Under the pieces are notes generated by a model. That model did no database searches. It had not been told where the DNA came from and worked only from the letters and a program-made list of their open reading frames with translations. 5,176 nucleotides of DNA from an uncultured Bacillota bacterium. GTDB taxonomy: Bacteria; Bacillota; Clostridia; Christensenellales; UBA1242. Made by a program: the position numbers and the translations under genes. Positions within the stretch are counted from its first letter, which is position 1. The number at the start of each line of letters is the position of its first letter. Below are positions 4,273-5,176 of the stretch, piece after piece. The DNA lies in assembly GCA_949282835.1 (NCBI GenBank), contig CASDQU010000039.1:1-5176 (forward strand), given 5' to 3'.

Positions 4273-5176
4273 TTAAAATATTTTTACAACAATGCAGGTC
4301 ATGTCGTCAACAGCATAACCATTATTGTTTGCCAAAGCTCGCTGCAGAATTTGGTCGGCCTGCTCCTGAGGATTTGCCGATTTAATTGTCAGCAAGAAAT
4401 CTTTAAACTCACTGTCGCTACCAAAAGTGTCGTTTATTCCGTCGGAGCAAATTATTATAAAATCTTTTTCTTTTAAAACCACTTTCTTTGTAACTGCTTT
4501 TGCCTCTTGTAACACTCCGATGGGCAAGGCGCCGCTCTCAATTGTCTTGCAGCCATCTTCTCCCCTGATATATGAAGAGCTTGCTCCCATCTTGACAAAG
4601 TCTGCTATACCACTTTTTAAATCTACAGTACAAAGGTCGATTGTTGAGAATATGTCATCCTTTTCAAGATTTAACAGCCTATTGACAGATGAAAGTATAA
4701 TTTCATTATCAAATCCTGCTTTATAGAAATTTTCTATTAGGTCGATTGTTGTCTCGCTCTTTTCGTTCGCCTTTTCGCCACTTCCCATGCCATCGCAAAT
4801 TGCAAACATGAATTTATCGCCATCAAGCCTTTCAATGCTATAACAATCTCCAGAAATGTTGCTGCCAGACCTTGGCTGAGAGGCAAGACCAAAAATACAG
4901 TCGTAGGATGGAGATGTCTTTAAATTGACATTGACAAGACCTGCTTTTTCGGTTGGCACCACATCATAAATGCTCATTTTCTGATTGCAAATTTTAGATA
5001 CAATCGACTGCAATTTCAATTTATTTGCATCCTCTTCTCTTACCACCACACTCGCCATCGAAGTCTTAGCATCTTTTTCATAAACCACGGCATCACTGCA
5101 GACGATATTTGAAGATATGAGCTCACTCTTTAAGGCTTCCTCTCTAGCACTGTCAAAGGATATCAAGCTGTCAACC
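4273..5176 (-). CDS. spoIIE: Stage II sporulation protein E, PP2C-type phosphatase (C-terminal part)
   Basis: SpoIIE is the membrane-bound serine phosphatase that dephosphorylates the anti-anti-sigma factor SpoIIAA in the forespore, which releases sigma-F. It also takes part in polar septation with FtsZ. The visible 300 residues (the frame is open to the window edge) hold the end of the central region and the whole PP2C domain. Motifs in order, counted from the first visible residue, are SGDCYS (Asp about 110), CDGMGSGEKA (Asp about 128), STIDL, MGASSSYIRG, LPIGVL, IICSDGINDTF (Asp about 245) and VDDMTCIVV (Asp about 290-291). All metal-binding aspartates are kept, so the enzyme should be active. 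The N-terminal membrane region is outside the window. A TTG at 5166 could be read as a start, but the frame continues upstream and the family is much longer. Its presence implies an endospore-forming lineage or a recent descendant of one. Confidence 0.95.
   Translation of the reverse strand, partial: VDSLISFDSAREEALKSELISSNIVCSDAVVYEKDAKTSMASVVVREEDANKLKLQSIVSKICNQKMSIYDVVPTEKAGLVNVNLKTSPSYDCIFGLASQPRSGSNISGDCYSIERLDGDKFMFAICDGMGSGEKANEKSETTIDLIENFYKAGFDNEIILSSVNRLLNLEKDDIFSTIDLCTVDLKSGIADFVKMGASSSYIRGEDGCKTIESGALPIGVLQEAKAVTKKVVLKEKDFIIICSDGINDTFGSDSEFKDFLLTIKSANPQEQADQILQRALANNNGYAVDDMTCIVVKIF

Noticed and set aside
4427..4726. Plus-strand open frame of 99 codons opposite spoIIE.
   Set aside because: It is antisense to the PP2C domain of SpoIIE, which is intact and conserved.
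5164..5166. TTG as a start codon of a short 297-residue phosphatase.
   Set aside because: The frame stays open to the window edge, no ribosome binding site precedes the TTG, and the motifs match full-length SpoIIE.
1..5176. CRISPR array, tRNA, rRNA, insertion sequence or toxin-antitoxin pair.
   Set aside because: I saw no regularly spaced repeats, cloverleaf sequence, transposase frame or paired small genes in the window.

Overview
This AT-rich window (roughly one third G+C by eye) carries seven genes, all on the minus strand. It looks like a low-GC Gram-positive of the clostridial/Firmicutes type. Three things point that way: the C-terminal half of the sporulation phosphatase SpoIIE lies directly upstream of tilS, a pairing known from spore formers; the genes have strong AAGGAG-type ribosome binding sites; and there is an rpsF-ssb-rpsR operon. 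I cannot name a genus.

Transcription runs right to left. At the right edge is spoIIE (4273 to the edge, N-terminus outside the window), the phosphatase that activates sigma-F in the forespore. After a 142-base AT-rich gap comes tilS (2802-4130), the tRNA-Ile lysidine synthase, with its own sigma-A-type promoter and a strong intrinsic terminator. Next, 2641-2801 is packed with inverted repeats and a promoter for an unrecognised 211-residue gene (2005-2640). That gene has no Shine-Dalgarno sequence, and its ATG lies 7 bases past the -10 box, so its mRNA may be leaderless.

A consensus promoter (TTGACA, 17 bp, TATAAT) then drives a four-gene operon: rpsF, ssb, rpsR and rpmE. It supplies 30S proteins bS6 and bS18, single-strand DNA-binding protein, and 50S protein bL31. 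The bS18 and bL31 forms both carry the four cysteines of the zinc-binding type. Two hairpins after rpmE terminate the operon.

At the left edge (1-178) starts an unrecognised gene for a protein with an N-terminal membrane or signal segment. Its predicted promoter is the most striking signal in the window: a run of nine G (minus strand) sits between a perfect -35 (TTGACA) and an extended -10 (TGGTATACT), giving a 19-bp spacer. This arrangement matches known promoters that switch by slippage of a homopolymer, so the gene may be a phase-variable surface or secreted protein. Imperfect direct repeats and a small palindrome lie just upstream. The rest of the 179-578 gap holds only this promoter, those repeats and the two terminators.
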